This document shows positions 9,076-18,900 of a stretch of DNA of 64,000 bases, in pieces. The notes beneath the pieces were generated by a model. The model saw only the letters and a list, made by a program, of their open reading frames with translations. It did no database searches and was not told where the DNA came from. The translations under genes were made by a program, and so were the position numbers. This DNA comes from Dysgonomonas_A sp039799165 (GTDB lineage Bacteria; Bacteroidota; Bacteroidia; Bacteroidales; Dysgonomonadaceae). The DNA is taken from positions 16,499 through 80,498 of the forward strand of contig JBDLTH010000077.1 in assembly GCA_039799165.1 (NCBI GenBank), written 5' to 3'. How positions within the stretch are numbered: position 1 is the first letter of the stretch; each line of letters starts with the position of its first letter.

Positions 9076-9864
9076 ATGTTAAATAGCAGACCCCTAATAT
9101 TAGTAACAAATGACGATGGTTATCAAGCTAAGGGTATTAAGTCTTTGGTCAATTCGTTGATAGGCCTAGGCGATATTGTAGTCGTAGCACCCGACGGTCC
9201 ACGTTCGGGTATGTCAGGAGCAATAACCTCAATACACCCAATTCGTTATCATCTGATCGAGAAAAACGAAGCTCAAGCCGTTACCATATATGCATGTACA
9301 GGTACACCTGTTGATTGTGTGAAGTTAGGTATTAGCGAAATATTAAATCGTAAACCAGACTTACTCGTTTCGGGTATTAATCATGGTTCTAATGCTTCTA
9401 TTTGTGTATTGTATTCAGGTACGATGGGGGCAGCCATGGAAGGTACCATATTCAAAGTCCCTTCTATTGGTTTTTCACTGTTAGATCATGACCATGATGC
9501 CGATTTTTCGCATACCGACGCCATTACACGAGCGTTGAGTGAAGAAATATTAGCAAAAGGATTGCCCACTGGTGTTTGTTTGAATGTAAATATACCACAC
9601 TCAGAAGAAGAACAACGAGGCGTAAAGGTTTGTCGTCAGACAGCAGGTCAGTGGGTAGATGAATTCAAAATAGCCGAAGATGGATTTAGTAAAAAAATAT
9701 ACTGGTTGACAGGACGTTTCGAAAATCATGAGCCTAGTGATACAAATACAGATGAGTGGGCATTGGCAAATGGCTATACATCTATCGTGCCGATAGCAGT
9801 AGATATGACAGCTCACGAGCATGTAGAAGGAATGAAAGCACTAGAAAGTGTGTTGTTAAAATAA
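9076..9864 (+). CDS. surE: 5'/3'-nucleotidase SurE
   Basis: Metal-dependent nucleoside monophosphatase of 262 aa with survival-related roles. The N-terminal metal site LVTNDDGYQAKGI carries the double Asp at residues 13-14. DGPRSGMSGA near 41-50 holds the metal-binding serine, and SGINHGSN near 95-102 holds the conserved Asn, followed by the typical YSGTMGAAMEG helix. Length is normal. It starts 33 bases after a TATCTTTG promoter element and ends 4 bases before lpxB, so the two are almost certainly one transcript. The surE-lpxB pair is a common Bacteroidales arrangement. Confidence 0.97.
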   Translation: MLNSRPLILVTNDDGYQAKGIKSLVNSLIGLGDIVVVAPDGPRSGMSGAITSIHPIRYHLIEKNEAQAVTIYACTGTPVDCVKLGISEILNRKPDLLVSGINHGSNASICVLYSGTMGAAMEGTIFKVPSIGFSLLDHDHDADFSHTDAITRALSEEILAKGLPTGVCLNVNIPHSEEEQRGVKVCRQTAGQWVDEFKIAEDGFSKKIYWLTGRFENHEPSDTNTDEWALANGYTSIVPIAVDMTAHEHVEGMKALESVLLK

Positions 9865-9868
9865 TAAT

Positions 9869-11008
9869 ATGAAATATTTTTTGGTTGCAGGCGAGGCTTC
9901 GGGCGACTTGCATGGTTCGAATCTTATGGCTGCGATAAAGAGGCAGGATTTAGAAGCCGAATTTAGATTCTTTGGTGGTGATCTGATGAATAAGCAGGGA
10001 GGAACTTTGCTAAAACATTATCGTGAGTTGGCGTTTATGGGTTTTATCCCCGTATTGTTCAATTTGAAGAGGATACTCTGCAATCTGAAAATGTGTCAAG
10101 AAGCAATCGTAAGTTATCAACCCGATGTCGTAGTTCTAATAGACTACCCTGGGTTTAATCTGAAAATAGCAAAATACCTAAAAAGACACACAAATATTCC
10201 AGTTTGTTATTACATTTCGCCGAAGGTATGGGCATGGAAAGAAGGTAGAGTAAAATCATTTAAGAAATATGTCGACCAAATGTTATGTATTTTACCTTTT
10301 GAAGTCGATTTTTTTAAAAAGCACAACTATCCAGTTCATTATGTAGGAAATCCTACGGTAGATGCAGTGTTTGATTATAAAAAAGAAAAAGAAGCAGATA
10401 CATTAGTGCTTTTCAGAGAGGATAATAGATTAAATGATAAACCGATAATAGCCTTGTTGGCAGGTAGTAGGAAACAAGAGATAAGGAACAATTTACCTGC
10501 TATGTTAGAAGCGGCTTCTGCTTTTCCGCAATGTCAAATTGTAATTGCTGGTGCTCCAGGTATTGATTCAGTATATTATCAAGAATATTTAAGAGGAGCA
10601 AATTGTTCTATTATTTTTGACCAAACATACCGATTGTTAACTTATGCTCAAGCTGCATTAGTAACTTCAGGTACAGCTACACTCGAAACCGCTTTGTTTA
10701 GAGTTCCTCAAGTTGTTTGCTACAAAGTAGTTATGCCCTGTCTTGCTTCGTGGGCATTCAAACATATTCTACATACCCAATATATTTCGTTAGTCAATCT
10801 TATTGCCGATCGATTGGTTGTAAAAGAGTTGTTTGCACGTTTTTTCTCTGTGGATAATATCCAACAGGAACTTGATAAGTTGCTCAACGATGCCGTATAT
10901 AGATACAATATGCTTGCTGGATACGATCAGGTTATAGAGGTTCTGGGTATGGCAGGTGCATCTGACAGGGCAGCAGAGGCACTAGTGGGAAACAGTCTAA
11001 TAAAATAA
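9869..11008 (+). CDS. lpxB: Lipid-A-disaccharide synthase
   Basis: Inner-membrane-associated glycosyltransferase (GT19, 379 aa) that joins UDP-2,3-diacylglucosamine and 2,3-diacylglucosamine-1-phosphate into the lipid A disaccharide. The family N-terminal motif GEASGDLHGSNLM starts at residue 8. The VVLIDYPGFNLKIAKYLK segment lies near 88-105, followed by YYISPKVWAWKEGR. The nucleotide-binding half shows LLAGSRKQEIRNNLP and the C-terminal LVTSGTATLETAL motif. Length is normal. It follows surE by 4 bases, and a YejM-like gene begins 100 bases later. Confidence 0.97.
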   Translation: MKYFLVAGEASGDLHGSNLMAAIKRQDLEAEFRFFGGDLMNKQGGTLLKHYRELAFMGFIPVLFNLKRILCNLKMCQEAIVSYQPDVVVLIDYPGFNLKIAKYLKRHTNIPVCYYISPKVWAWKEGRVKSFKKYVDQMLCILPFEVDFFKKHNYPVHYVGNPTVDAVFDYKKEKEADTLVLFREDNRLNDKPIIALLAGSRKQEIRNNLPAMLEAASAFPQCQIVIAGAPGIDSVYYQEYLRGANCSIIFDQTYRLLTYAQAALVTSGTATLETALFRVPQVVCYKVVMPCLASWAFKHILHTQYISLVNLIADRLVVKELFARFFSVDNIQQELDKLLNDAVYRYNMLAGYDQVIEVLGMAGASDRAAEALVGNSLIK

Positions 11009-11053
11009 AAATAATTATTTTATTCGTAAATAATCATTTTTTCACCAAGGTTG

Positions 11054-11085
11054 TTGCATTATATCAATCCTTTGTGTTAGTTTTG
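11054..11085 (+). promoter_or_regulatory. Bacteroidetes-type promoter for the YejM-like gene
   Basis: TTG (11054-11056), a 21-base spacer and TAGTTTTG (11078-11085) fit the consensus. The start codon follows 23 bases after the -7 element, so the gene probably has its own promoter despite facing the same way as lpxB. Confidence 0.6.
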
Positions 11086-11108
11086 CACCCTTAAAATCTT
11101 AAGAGTAA

Positions 11109-12956
11109 ATGCAATTGGAAGACAGGTTTAAAATAGCGGGACGATTTGTTTTAGGTTCGATATTCATTATTTTTTTTGTATTTCTTTTTTCTATATTTAA
11201 TTCAGGTATAGCTCAGATGATGGGTTTTTTATCATGGATTTATTATGTAGTTGCTGCTATAGGTCATTCTACTTTGATGGCTACAATCTTATTCATTATT
11301 TTTAACCTGCCGTTCTTATTTCTGTTCAAAAACATAAAGATAAGTACATCTATTTTTTTGTTTGCAGGTATGCTGTTGCAGATAATTCTTATACTAGATA
11401 GTTTTGTCTTTGATATTTATAAGTTCCATTTCAACGGTTTTGTGCTGGAGTTATTGACTGGAGGTGCAGCTGACGAGATATTTGTAATCGATAGCAACAT
11501 CTATCTAAAATTCTTTGGAACCATTTCTATCTTTGTCATTGCTCCCTACCTATCATTATATTTCGTGATTTTTAGGGCTGAAAAAATCAGAAAGTCAGTT
11601 TGTATTAATCGTTTGCTAATCCTTGGTTTTATCTGTCTTGTATTTTCGCATCTAGGCTATGCCGTTGCACATGCTGTGCGTGATACTAAGATAGAAAAAT
11701 CATCGTTGGTGTTGCCTTGGTTTTTTCCTCTTACAGCCAATTCTTTATTTGTTAAATTGGGGTTGATAACAGGAGATGAGATAGACTCATTAGCTTATAA
11801 TCAGTCAAATGGTGATTTGCAATATCCATTGAATCCGATTGAGGTAGCAGATTCTATTCCTAATTATAATATCATATATTTGGTTGTAGACTCATGGAAT
11901 CCTCGTGTGTTTGAACCTGATAACATGCCCAATACATACCGTTTTGCAAAAGAGAAGGCACAAATATTTACAGATCATATAAGTTCAAACTATGCAACAC
12001 GTGGCGGTATTTTTGGACTGTTTTTTGGAATACCATTGTCATACCAAAAAGAGTTTTGTATAGCCAAAATGTCTCCTGTGTTTATTGATCGGTTACTTGA
12101 TTTAGATTACCATATTCAAATATTTCCCAGTGCAGATTTCACAAATCCACCTTTACACGAACTCGTTTTTAGGCGAGTGCCTTCAATACAAACAGAGGCT
12201 GACGGAGCATGCTCGTATGAAAGAGATATAGCTATTACGAATAATTATCTCGATTTTGTAAATAGAGATAATCAAAGTAAACCATTCTTTTCGATGTTGT
12301 TTTTTGATGAGTTGCATACAATGACCTTATCTAAGAATTATCCCAAAAAGTATATGCCCTCGTGGGATGCAGCTGATTATATGGTACTTTCTAATGATTT
12401 AGATCCAGCTCCTTTTTTTAATTTTTATCGCAATTGTGCCGTCTTTGTCGATGAGCAAATTGGGAGAGTATTAGATGCTGTAGAGAAAAAAGGATTACTT
12501 GATAATACAGTCATTATTATTACAGGAGACCATGGGCAGGAGTTTAACGAGAACAAAAAAAATTATTGGGGGCATGGAAGCAACTTCTCCAAGTGGCAGA
12601 CACAAGTTCCATTTGTTGTCTATTACCCTGGTATACAACCTGCCAGTGTAGAGCATATGACTACGCATTATGATGTGTCGGCTACCCTTATGCGTCGATT
12701 TTTAGGTGTTAAAAATCCCACTTCCGATTACTCGTTGGGGTATGACCTCTGGGATGGCGAGGCAATGAGATACCCCCATCTTGTAGGCGATAACATCAAT
12801 TATGGGTTTGTGTTAGAAGATCAAATATTATCGACTGGACATACTGGAGGATTAAAAGTAACGGATAAAGACCTAAATAGTCTACCTCGAGATTCGATGC
12901 GAGTGTCGGATGTTAAGAAAGCGATTGATCTAAAAAATAAGTTTTATAAAAAATAA
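11109..12956 (+). CDS. YejM/PbgA-like inner-membrane sulfatase-fold protein (DUF3413 type)
   Basis: This 615 aa protein has five N-terminal membrane helices (about residues 12-200) and then a periplasmic alkaline-phosphatase/sulfatase-fold domain. The start of that domain (YNIIYLVVDSWNPRVF, then MPNTYRFAKE) and the following block SNYATRGGIFGLFFGI match the YejM (PbgA/LapC) pattern, whose GIFGLFYG block is characteristic, rather than the more common LtaS type. A metal-site TGDHGQEF and a HGSNF motif are kept later. YejM in enterobacteria senses lipid A and controls LpxC turnover. Placement directly behind lpxB supports an envelope-lipid role, but an active phosphoethanolamine or glycerol-phosphate transferase cannot be excluded. 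Confidence 0.78.
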   Translation: MQLEDRFKIAGRFVLGSIFIIFFVFLFSIFNSGIAQMMGFLSWIYYVVAAIGHSTLMATILFIIFNLPFLFLFKNIKISTSIFLFAGMLLQIILILDSFVFDIYKFHFNGFVLELLTGGAADEIFVIDSNIYLKFFGTISIFVIAPYLSLYFVIFRAEKIRKSVCINRLLILGFICLVFSHLGYAVAHAVRDTKIEKSSLVLPWFFPLTANSLFVKLGLITGDEIDSLAYNQSNGDLQYPLNPIEVADSIPNYNIIYLVVDSWNPRVFEPDNMPNTYRFAKEKAQIFTDHISSNYATRGGIFGLFFGIPLSYQKEFCIAKMSPVFIDRLLDLDYHIQIFPSADFTNPPLHELVFRRVPSIQTEADGACSYERDIAITNNYLDFVNRDNQSKPFFSMLFFDELHTMTLSKNYPKKYMPSWDAADYMVLSNDLDPAPFFNFYRNCAVFVDEQIGRVLDAVEKKGLLDNTVIIITGDHGQEFNENKKNYWGHGSNFSKWQTQVPFVVYYPGIQPASVEHMTTHYDVSATLMRRFLGVKNPTSDYSLGYDLWDGEAMRYPHLVGDNINYGFVLEDQILSTGHTGGLKVTDKDLNSLPRDSMRVSDVKKAIDLKNKFYKK

Positions 12957-12966
12957 GATATTCGTT

Positions 12967-13326
12967 CTATTTTTTCCTCGTTTCTTCTTCATATACTTTA
13001 GGTAGTAGATACGAAGCGTATAAGGTGAGGATAGCAGCAACAAGCATGGTGATGACCCATTCGTTGCGTCCAACGAACATTAGGTACGACCCCATTATCA
13101 TAAATACAATCCCAAAAACCTGAATATTGTATAGTCGTTTGCCTCTGGTACTTTTACCTGGGTACGGCGACATGAATGTGGTGATTGTGTATCCTATAAC
13201 TCCCAGAATCATGGTGTAGGATGCTACCACGGGGTTGAAAAGATGGACAATAGCAGATACCAGAATGACTATTGCAGATGCTTTAAAGATAAAATCTTTT
13301 TTATTCTCGATCAAAAGTTTCTTCAT
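12967..13326 (-). CDS. Small four-helix membrane protein, function unknown
   Basis: This 119 aa protein has four predicted membrane segments (about residues 10-30, 34-52, 68-87, 92-110) and basic ends, with a lysine-rich start (MKKLLIENKKDF) and an EETRKK tail. I do not recognise a named domain. It follows the divIC-like gene by 10 bases on the same strand, so the two are likely co-transcribed, which hints at an envelope or division link but does not prove one. It converges with the YejM-like gene with 10 bases between them and no strong terminator hairpin. Confidence 0.75.
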   Translation of the reverse strand: MKKLLIENKKDFIFKASAIVILVSAIVHLFNPVVASYTMILGVIGYTITTFMSPYPGKSTRGKRLYNIQVFGIVFMIMGSYLMFVGRNEWVITMLVAAILTLYASYLLPKVYEEETRKK

Positions 13327-13336
13327 TACATGTGGA

Positions 13337-13642
13337 TTATTCGATAATAAATACCTCTTCGTTTTCTCTTTTCATTTTATAGTTTTCACGAGCAAACTTT
13401 TCGATATTCTCTTTGTCCGAGCGAAGCTCTTTTAGCTTACGTTGATCTTCTACTGTTTTTTCTTTGTAGTATTCGATCTGATTTTTAAGATCTCTAATCT
13501 CCATATCATATCCCCAGCGTGTAAAAATATTACTATCGCTAATGATAAATGCGGATACAATAAGTGCTACAATAATAGCTAATTGAAGCTTAGAGAACTG
13601 GCTTAAAATATATTTTCCAGCTATTTTTAACTTATCTATCAT
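13337..13642 (-). CDS. Septum formation initiator, FtsB/DivIC family
   Basis: Small single-pass membrane protein (101 aa). A cytosolic stub MIDKLKIAGKY is followed by a membrane helix (about 17-40) and then a coiled coil (LKNQIEYYKEKTVEDQRKLKELR, residues about 55-80) ending with the family pattern ARENYKMKRENEEVFII, where FtsB/DivIC members have a Y-x-M/x-P-x-E-x-x-x region. FtsB-type proteins bridge FtsQ and FtsL in the divisome. I chose the ATG at 13642 because the upstream extension to 13777 reads unlike protein and a TACATTTG promoter element lies at 13673-13680, inside that extension. Confidence 0.88.
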   Translation of the reverse strand: MIDKLKIAGKYILSQFSKLQLAIIVALIVSAFIISDSNIFTRWGYDMEIRDLKNQIEYYKEKTVEDQRKLKELRSDKENIEKFARENYKMKRENEEVFIIE

Positions 13643-13672
13643 ATCTCTTTTCTTGTCAACTTTTATTATACA

Positions 13673-13680
13673 CAAATGTA
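13673..13680 (-). promoter_or_regulatory. -7 element for the divIC-like gene
   Basis: TACATTTG on the minus strand lies 30 bases before the chosen ATG. It is a full match to TAnnTTTG. No TTG at the normal -33 distance is seen. Confidence 0.5.
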
Positions 13681-13725
13681 ATGAATTTTTAGGTAGTAAG
13701 GGTTTATTTATTGGCGACTTTTTAG

Positions 13726-13754
13726 TTGCATGCACACAGAAAAGCTTAAATTTG
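13726..13754 (+). promoter_or_regulatory. Probable xerD promoter
   Basis: TTG (13726-13728), an 18-base spacer and TAAATTTG (13747-13754) sit just upstream of xerD. Spacing is slightly short. The predicted transcript start near 13761 leaves a very short leader. Confidence 0.5.
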
Positions 13755-13770
13755 CAATAAAATGTAAAGA

Positions 13771-14676
13771 ATGCCATTGGAAACCGATATTATGCGTAAG
13801 TATACATCTTACTTGTTGATGGAGAAGGGATTGTCGGCTAATACAATTGAGGCATATCAAGATGATTTGACCAAACTATTAAACTATCTTGATGCAGAGT
13901 TGTTGAAGATTAGGGACGTTAAAATCGAAAATTTGCAGCAGTTTGTAGCTCAACTTTACGATCTGGGCATCAATCCTCGTTCAGTAGCACGTATTTTGTC
14001 AGGTGTTAGGTCTTTCTTTAATTTTTTGCGATTAGATGGCTATATTCAAGACGATCCTACCGATCTGCTCGAAACACCTAAAATAGGCTTAAAACTACCA
14101 GTCTTTTTATCGATTCAAGAAATAGAGAGCATACAGGCTGTTATTGATCTTTCGACCAAAGAAGGGCAGCGGAATAAGGCAATTATAGAAGTTTTGTACA
14201 GTTGTGGACTGCGTATCTCGGAACTTATCAATTTGAAGTTTTCTGATATGTTCCTTGACGATGGCTTTTTGAGGGTAGAAGGGAAGGGGAGTAAGCAGCG
14301 TTTAGTACCTATTTCTTATACAGCTGTAAATGAAATAAACAAGTACCTTATCGATAGGAAATTGATAGATGTAAAAAAAGGCTCAGAAAATTTCCTTTTT
14401 CTGAGTAATCGAGGTACTCCTATATCTCGGATCATGGTTTTTCACTTTGTCAAAGAGTATGCAGCTTTGGCAGGAGTTCAAAAAAATATAAGTCCACATA
14501 CTTTTAGGCATTCATTTGCAACACACCTTCTAGAGGGCGGGGCTAATATACGAGCCATCCAGCAAATGTTGGGGCATGAAAAGATTACAACCACCGAGAT
14601 ATACACCCACCTAGATAGAGAGTTCTTGAGACAAGAAATTATAGAGCATCATCCCCGAAATAGAAAGAAGCCCTAA
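13771..14676 (+). CDS. xerD: Tyrosine recombinase XerD
   Basis: Site-specific recombinase of 301 aa that resolves chromosome dimers at dif together with XerC. The N-terminal SAM-like domain (to about 105) begins with YTSYLLMEKGLSANTIEAYQDDL. In the catalytic domain the expected residues are all present: Arg148 (GLRISEL), Lys172 (GKGSKQR), His243 and Arg246 (HTFRHSFATHLLEGG), His269 (LGHE) and Tyr278 (TTTEIYTHL). Length is normal for XerC/D, and the C-terminal helix and loop resemble XerD more than XerC. The first ATG may not be the true start; one at 13792 (MRKYTSYLL) is also plausible. Divergent from the divIC-like gene. Confidence 0.93.
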   Translation: MPLETDIMRKYTSYLLMEKGLSANTIEAYQDDLTKLLNYLDAELLKIRDVKIENLQQFVAQLYDLGINPRSVARILSGVRSFFNFLRLDGYIQDDPTDLLETPKIGLKLPVFLSIQEIESIQAVIDLSTKEGQRNKAIIEVLYSCGLRISELINLKFSDMFLDDGFLRVEGKGSKQRLVPISYTAVNEINKYLIDRKLIDVKKGSENFLFLSNRGTPISRIMVFHFVKEYAALAGVQKNISPHTFRHSFATHLLEGGANIRAIQQMLGHEKITTTEIYTHLDREFLRQEIIEHHPRNRKKP

Positions 14677-14692
14677 ATTAAGATGGTAAAAG

Positions 14693-14724
14693 TTTGAAAT
14701 CTATTTAGATAATTTCTATTTTTA
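14693..14724 (+). promoter_or_regulatory. Probable ppa promoter
   Basis: TTTG (14693-14696), a 20-base spacer and TATTTTTA (14717-14724) fit the consensus except for the last base of the -7 element. It lies 33 bases before the ppa ATG. Confidence 0.5.
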
Positions 14725-14757
14725 CATCATTCAACTAATTATAAATATTTATCACTG

Positions 14758-15381
14758 ATGATAAAGAAGTACAAAGCACATCCTTGGCATGGCATCAGTT
14801 TAGGAAATATGGTTCCTGAAGTAGTTAGAACCTTTATAGAAATAGTTCCTACTGATACTGTGAAATATGAAATAGATAAACTAACGGGTTATTTATGTAT
14901 TGACCGTCCTCAAAAATATTCAAATATTATTCCAGCTTTGTATGGTTTTTTACCACAAACGATAAGCGGACCACGTGTTGCAGAATTAAGTAATATCAGA
15001 TTAGGGCGAGAAGATATTGTTGGTGATAGTGATCCAGTAGATATTTGTGTATTAACTGAAAAAGATATTACACATGGTGATATTATTGTTAATGCACGAC
15101 CGATAGGAGGTTTTAGGCTGATTGACGATGGGCAAGCCGACGATAAGTTGATAGCTGTGCTAGACAACGATGCTATATATAGTGCTTATCGGAATATTGG
15201 CGATGTGCCTTTTCCGGTAATTGAACGATTAAAGCATTATTTTACGACATACAAGGATATACCAGGACAAACTGAGCAAAAATGTATTTTGACACATATC
15301 TATGATGTTGATATTGCGTATGAAGTAATACGTCGATCGATAGAAGATTACAATGACAAGTTTAATATTTGTGGTTTGTAA
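14758..15381 (+). CDS. ppa: Inorganic pyrophosphatase (family I)
   Basis: Soluble cytosolic enzyme (207 aa) that hydrolyses pyrophosphate and so drives biosynthetic reactions. Substrate and metal-binding motifs are visible: TVKYEIDKLTGYLCIDRP (Lys and Glu ligands, residues about 39-57), the YGFLPQTISG segment near 62, the GDSDPVDICVL signature near 90-100 with the metal-binding aspartates, and DDGQADDKLIAVLDND near 120-135. The length is somewhat above the roughly 175 aa of enterobacterial Ppa but fits this subgroup. It stands alone, with its own promoter and a shared terminator downstream. Confidence 0.95.
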   Translation: MIKKYKAHPWHGISLGNMVPEVVRTFIEIVPTDTVKYEIDKLTGYLCIDRPQKYSNIIPALYGFLPQTISGPRVAELSNIRLGREDIVGDSDPVDICVLTEKDITHGDIIVNARPIGGFRLIDDGQADDKLIAVLDNDAIYSAYRNIGDVPFPVIERLKHYFTTYKDIPGQTEQKCILTHIYDVDIAYEVIRRSIEDYNDKFNICGL

Positions 15382-15412
15382 TAGACTTTAAAGATATTAG
15401 AACATATAGTAG

Positions 15413-15440
15413 AAGGGGCTTTTGATAACAGAAGCCCCTT
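15413..15440. terminator. Bidirectional terminator between ppa and the MaoC gene
   Basis: A 9-base GC-containing stem (15413-15421 with 15432-15440) and 10-base loop, followed by TTTGTTTTATT on the plus strand. It serves ppa. On the minus strand it lies 6 bases beyond the MaoC stop. Confidence 0.8.
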
Positions 15441-15445
15441 TTGTT

Positions 15446-15913
15446 TTATTTGTTGAAATAATAGAGTAGCACTACCGTTGCTTCGAAAGCATTTTTAGGA
15501 GATTCTTTTATCTCAATTGTAGTTTTAAGCTCAGCTTTAGCAATCCCCATTACATTCGTCAAAGATGTAAGATGAAGCCTTAGCCTAATTTCGCTGTCAA
15601 CTACTACGGGTTGATTAAATTTTAGCTTCTCGATGCCGTAATTCACCAGCATTTTCATATTTCTTACTTCTAAAATCTGATCTAGGAAATACGGAAGTAG
15701 CGATACGGTTAGGTATCCATGTGCAATTGTATTTTTAAATGTGCTTTCTACTTTAGCCCTTTCAGGGTCGGTATGTATCCATTGATGGTCTAGTGTGGCA
15801 TCTGCAAAAAGATTGATACGATCTTGCTCTATTTTCAGATACTCCGACACGCCAAGCTCTTTGCCCGCATAGGCCTCGAACTCTTGAAGAGAATTAATTA
15901 CTACTTTACTCAT
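15446..15913 (-). CDS. MaoC-like (R)-hydratase / dehydratase
   Basis: Hot-dog-fold protein (155 aa) of the (R)-specific enoyl-CoA hydratase group. The hydratase motif is visible as FADATLDHQWIHTDPERA (residues about 31-48), where the Asp and His form the catalytic pair, followed by IAHGYLTVSLLP, typical for the family. The physiological substrate is unknown; a polyhydroxyalkanoate or fatty-acid side role is possible. The gene is last in the minus-strand run, 44 bases after metH, and is followed at once by a bidirectional terminator. Confidence 0.88.
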   Translation of the reverse strand: MSKVVINSLQEFEAYAGKELGVSEYLKIEQDRINLFADATLDHQWIHTDPERAKVESTFKNTIAHGYLTVSLLPYFLDQILEVRNMKMLVNYGIEKLKFNQPVVVDSEIRLRLHLTSLTNVMGIAKAELKTTIEIKESPKNAFEATVVLLYYFNK

Positions 15914-15957
15914 AATTACTCCAAATTAAATTATTCTTATAATTTTGACTGTTTTAT

Positions 15958-18900
15958 TTACATCATATTTGCACCTAAGAACTTGCGAGTCAACTCTGCT
16001 TTTTCGCCTCTTCGGGCGATGTATAACGCTGCCTGTTCTTCGGATATTTGCCCAATATTGAAATATTTGGACTGTGGGTGTGCAAATATCAACCCACTAA
16101 CTGAGGCATTGGGCAGCATAACTCCATTTTCGGTCAACTCGACACCAATTTCTTTAGATTGAAGTAAATCGTGATTCAATAGAAAATTGATCGATTGGTC
16201 GGGAATTGATGGATAGCCTACGGCTGGACGGATGCCTTGATATTTGAGCGAAAACATTTGATTGATAGATAGATCTTCGTTAGGTGCAAATCCCCAAAAA
16301 TCGGTTCTAACCTTAGCATGTAGATATTCAGTAGTCGCTTCTGCCAAACGATCGAGTACCGATTTCAGAAGTAGTACATTATACTCATCACCTTGATGTT
16401 CGTATTTACTCATTAGCTCATTCGATCGCACACCTGCTGTAGCCGTAAATCCTGCAACATAATCTGTTTTGCCTGTGTTTCTTGGTAAAACAAAGTCGCA
16501 TAAAGACAAGTACTCATTTTTATCATTCTTCTTTTGTTGGCGAAGCATCGGAAACCGAATATTGTTGATGTATATGGATTCATCCTCCGTGTAAGCCTCA
16601 AATATTCCGTATACAGCTTTTATATATTCAGCTTTGTCATAAATAAGTTGATCCAGCATTGATCGAGCATCACGATACAGCTTCATCCCTTCTTCGGCTT
16701 TTTCTCTATCGTCTTCGGGAAAGGTGTTTAGCCATGTTGCATTGCAACTGGGGCAATTATCAACGTGTTGAATGGTATGATAGCGTGCAGATAAATTCCA
16801 CGAATGAAAAAAGAATTTCCAGTCAATAAATGGAACTATTTCTTCAATTGGAATATGAGAAATAACGTGCCTTCCAAGTTTATTTGGTTTGGTTGGCGTA
16901 TAATTCGTCCAGTCTATTTTTATTGCATTAGCAATAGCCTTATCAATAGCGAGAAGTTCTACTTTGCGTTCGCTCATAGAATCTCTCAAATCTTGATACT
17001 CTGCTCTTATTTGTTGTACATACTCTACTTTCGATTTTGGATTTATCAATTTCGCTACTGCCGAGGGTGCTTGTGATGCGTCTTTTACATATACCACCGA
17101 TCCGTTATTGTACTTTGGATCTATCTTAATCGCCGTATGTAGTTTCGATGTTGTAGCACCTCCTATCATTAAAGGAATCGAAAAGCCTGCTTTTTCCATT
17201 TCGAGAGCAACAATACTCATCTCTTCGAGCGAAGGGGTGATTAAACCACTCAGGCAAAGAATATCAGGTTGGATTTCTTTTACTTTTTGAATAATGATCT
17301 CGGGTGGAACCATTACACCCAAATCTATAACTTCGTAATTGTTACAAGCCAAAATGATGGCAACAATATTTTTTCCTATATCATGTACGTCGCCTTTTAC
17401 GGTAGCTATCAGTAGTTTACCTGCACTGTTTGACGAGCCTTTGTCTTTCTCGGCTTCGAGGGTTGGTTGCAAAATTGCTACTGCCCGCTTCATCGTACGA
17501 GCTGTTTTTACAACTTGTGGTAAGAACATTTTACCTGAGCCAAACAATTCTCCTACCCTGTTCATTCCAGCCATCAAAGGCTTGTCGATAATATCTACTG
17601 CTTTAGGGTACACCTTTAGAGCTTCGTTTAAGTCTTCTTCGAGATAATCACTTATCCCTTTTATTAAACAATGCTCAAGTCTTTTTTCGAGTGTATACGT
17701 ACGCCACTCTTCTACTTTTTGTTCAGTCTCGTTTGATGCTTCGTTTTTTACACGTTCCGCATAATCAATCAATTCATCCGTAGCCTCTTCTCTTCTGTTG
17801 AAGATTACATCTTCAACCAAGTTGCGTAAATCTGTTGGGATATCTTCATAAATAACAGATTGCCCAGGATTTACAATTCCCATATCCATCCCTTTCTGGA
17901 TGGCATAGTATAGGAATATCGAGTGCATTACTTCTCGTATATATTCATTGCCCCGAAATGAGAATGAGAGGTTGCTTATCCCACCACTTATCTTGGCATG
18001 AGGTAGGTTTGCTTTTATCCAATCTATGGTATTCAAGAAGTCAACCGCATAGCCTCTATGTTCCTCTATTCCTGTAGCTATGGCAAGTATATTGGGGTCG
18101 AAGATTATATTTTTAGGATCAAATCCATCATTTACCAGTAGCTTATAAGCACGCTCACAAATTTCTATTCTTCGCTCAAACCTGTCTGCCTGACCTACTT
18201 CGTCAAATGCCATGACAATCACCGCAGCTCCATACCTATTAACCAGCCTAGCTTGGCTTAAAAATTGAGCCTCACCCTCTTTAAGTGATATTGAGTTTAC
18301 AACGGCTTTGCCTTGTACACATTTTAGTCCAGCTTCTAGCACCTCCCATTTCGATGAGTCTATCATCACAGGGATGCGTGAAATATCGGGATCGGATGCT
18401 ACCATGTTGAGGAAAGTAGTCATTTCTTTTACCCCATCCAGTAGACCTTCGTCCATATTCACATCTAAAATCTGAGCCCCATCTTCTACTTGTTTGTGAG
18501 CTATGGTAAGGGCTTCTTCGTAATTTTCTTCTTTGATTAAACGTAGAAACTTGCGAGACCCTGCTACATTGCATCGTTCACCGATATTGATAAAGTTGAT
18601 TTCGGGTTTAGCCTCCAGCAACTCTAGTCCCGACAACCACATATACTGAGGTTCAGGAGCAGGTGTATGTGGGGTGGCATCTGCTACTAATTTAACATAG
18701 GCTGCAATATGCTCGGGCGTTGTGCCACAACATCCGCCTATGATATTTACAAGACCCTCGTCAATGTATTCTTTAATTTGTTTCGCCATTATTTCAGGCG
18801 TTTCGTCATATTCTCCAAACTGATTGGGTAGCCCTGCATTGGGATAGGCAGATATATAGGATGGAGCTAATTTCCCCAATTCTTTTAAGAATGGTTTCAT

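Noticed and set aside
11007..11034. AT-only inverted repeats after lpxB, followed by a T-run
   Set aside because: The stems are 7 bases of pure A/T, too weak to call a terminator with confidence.
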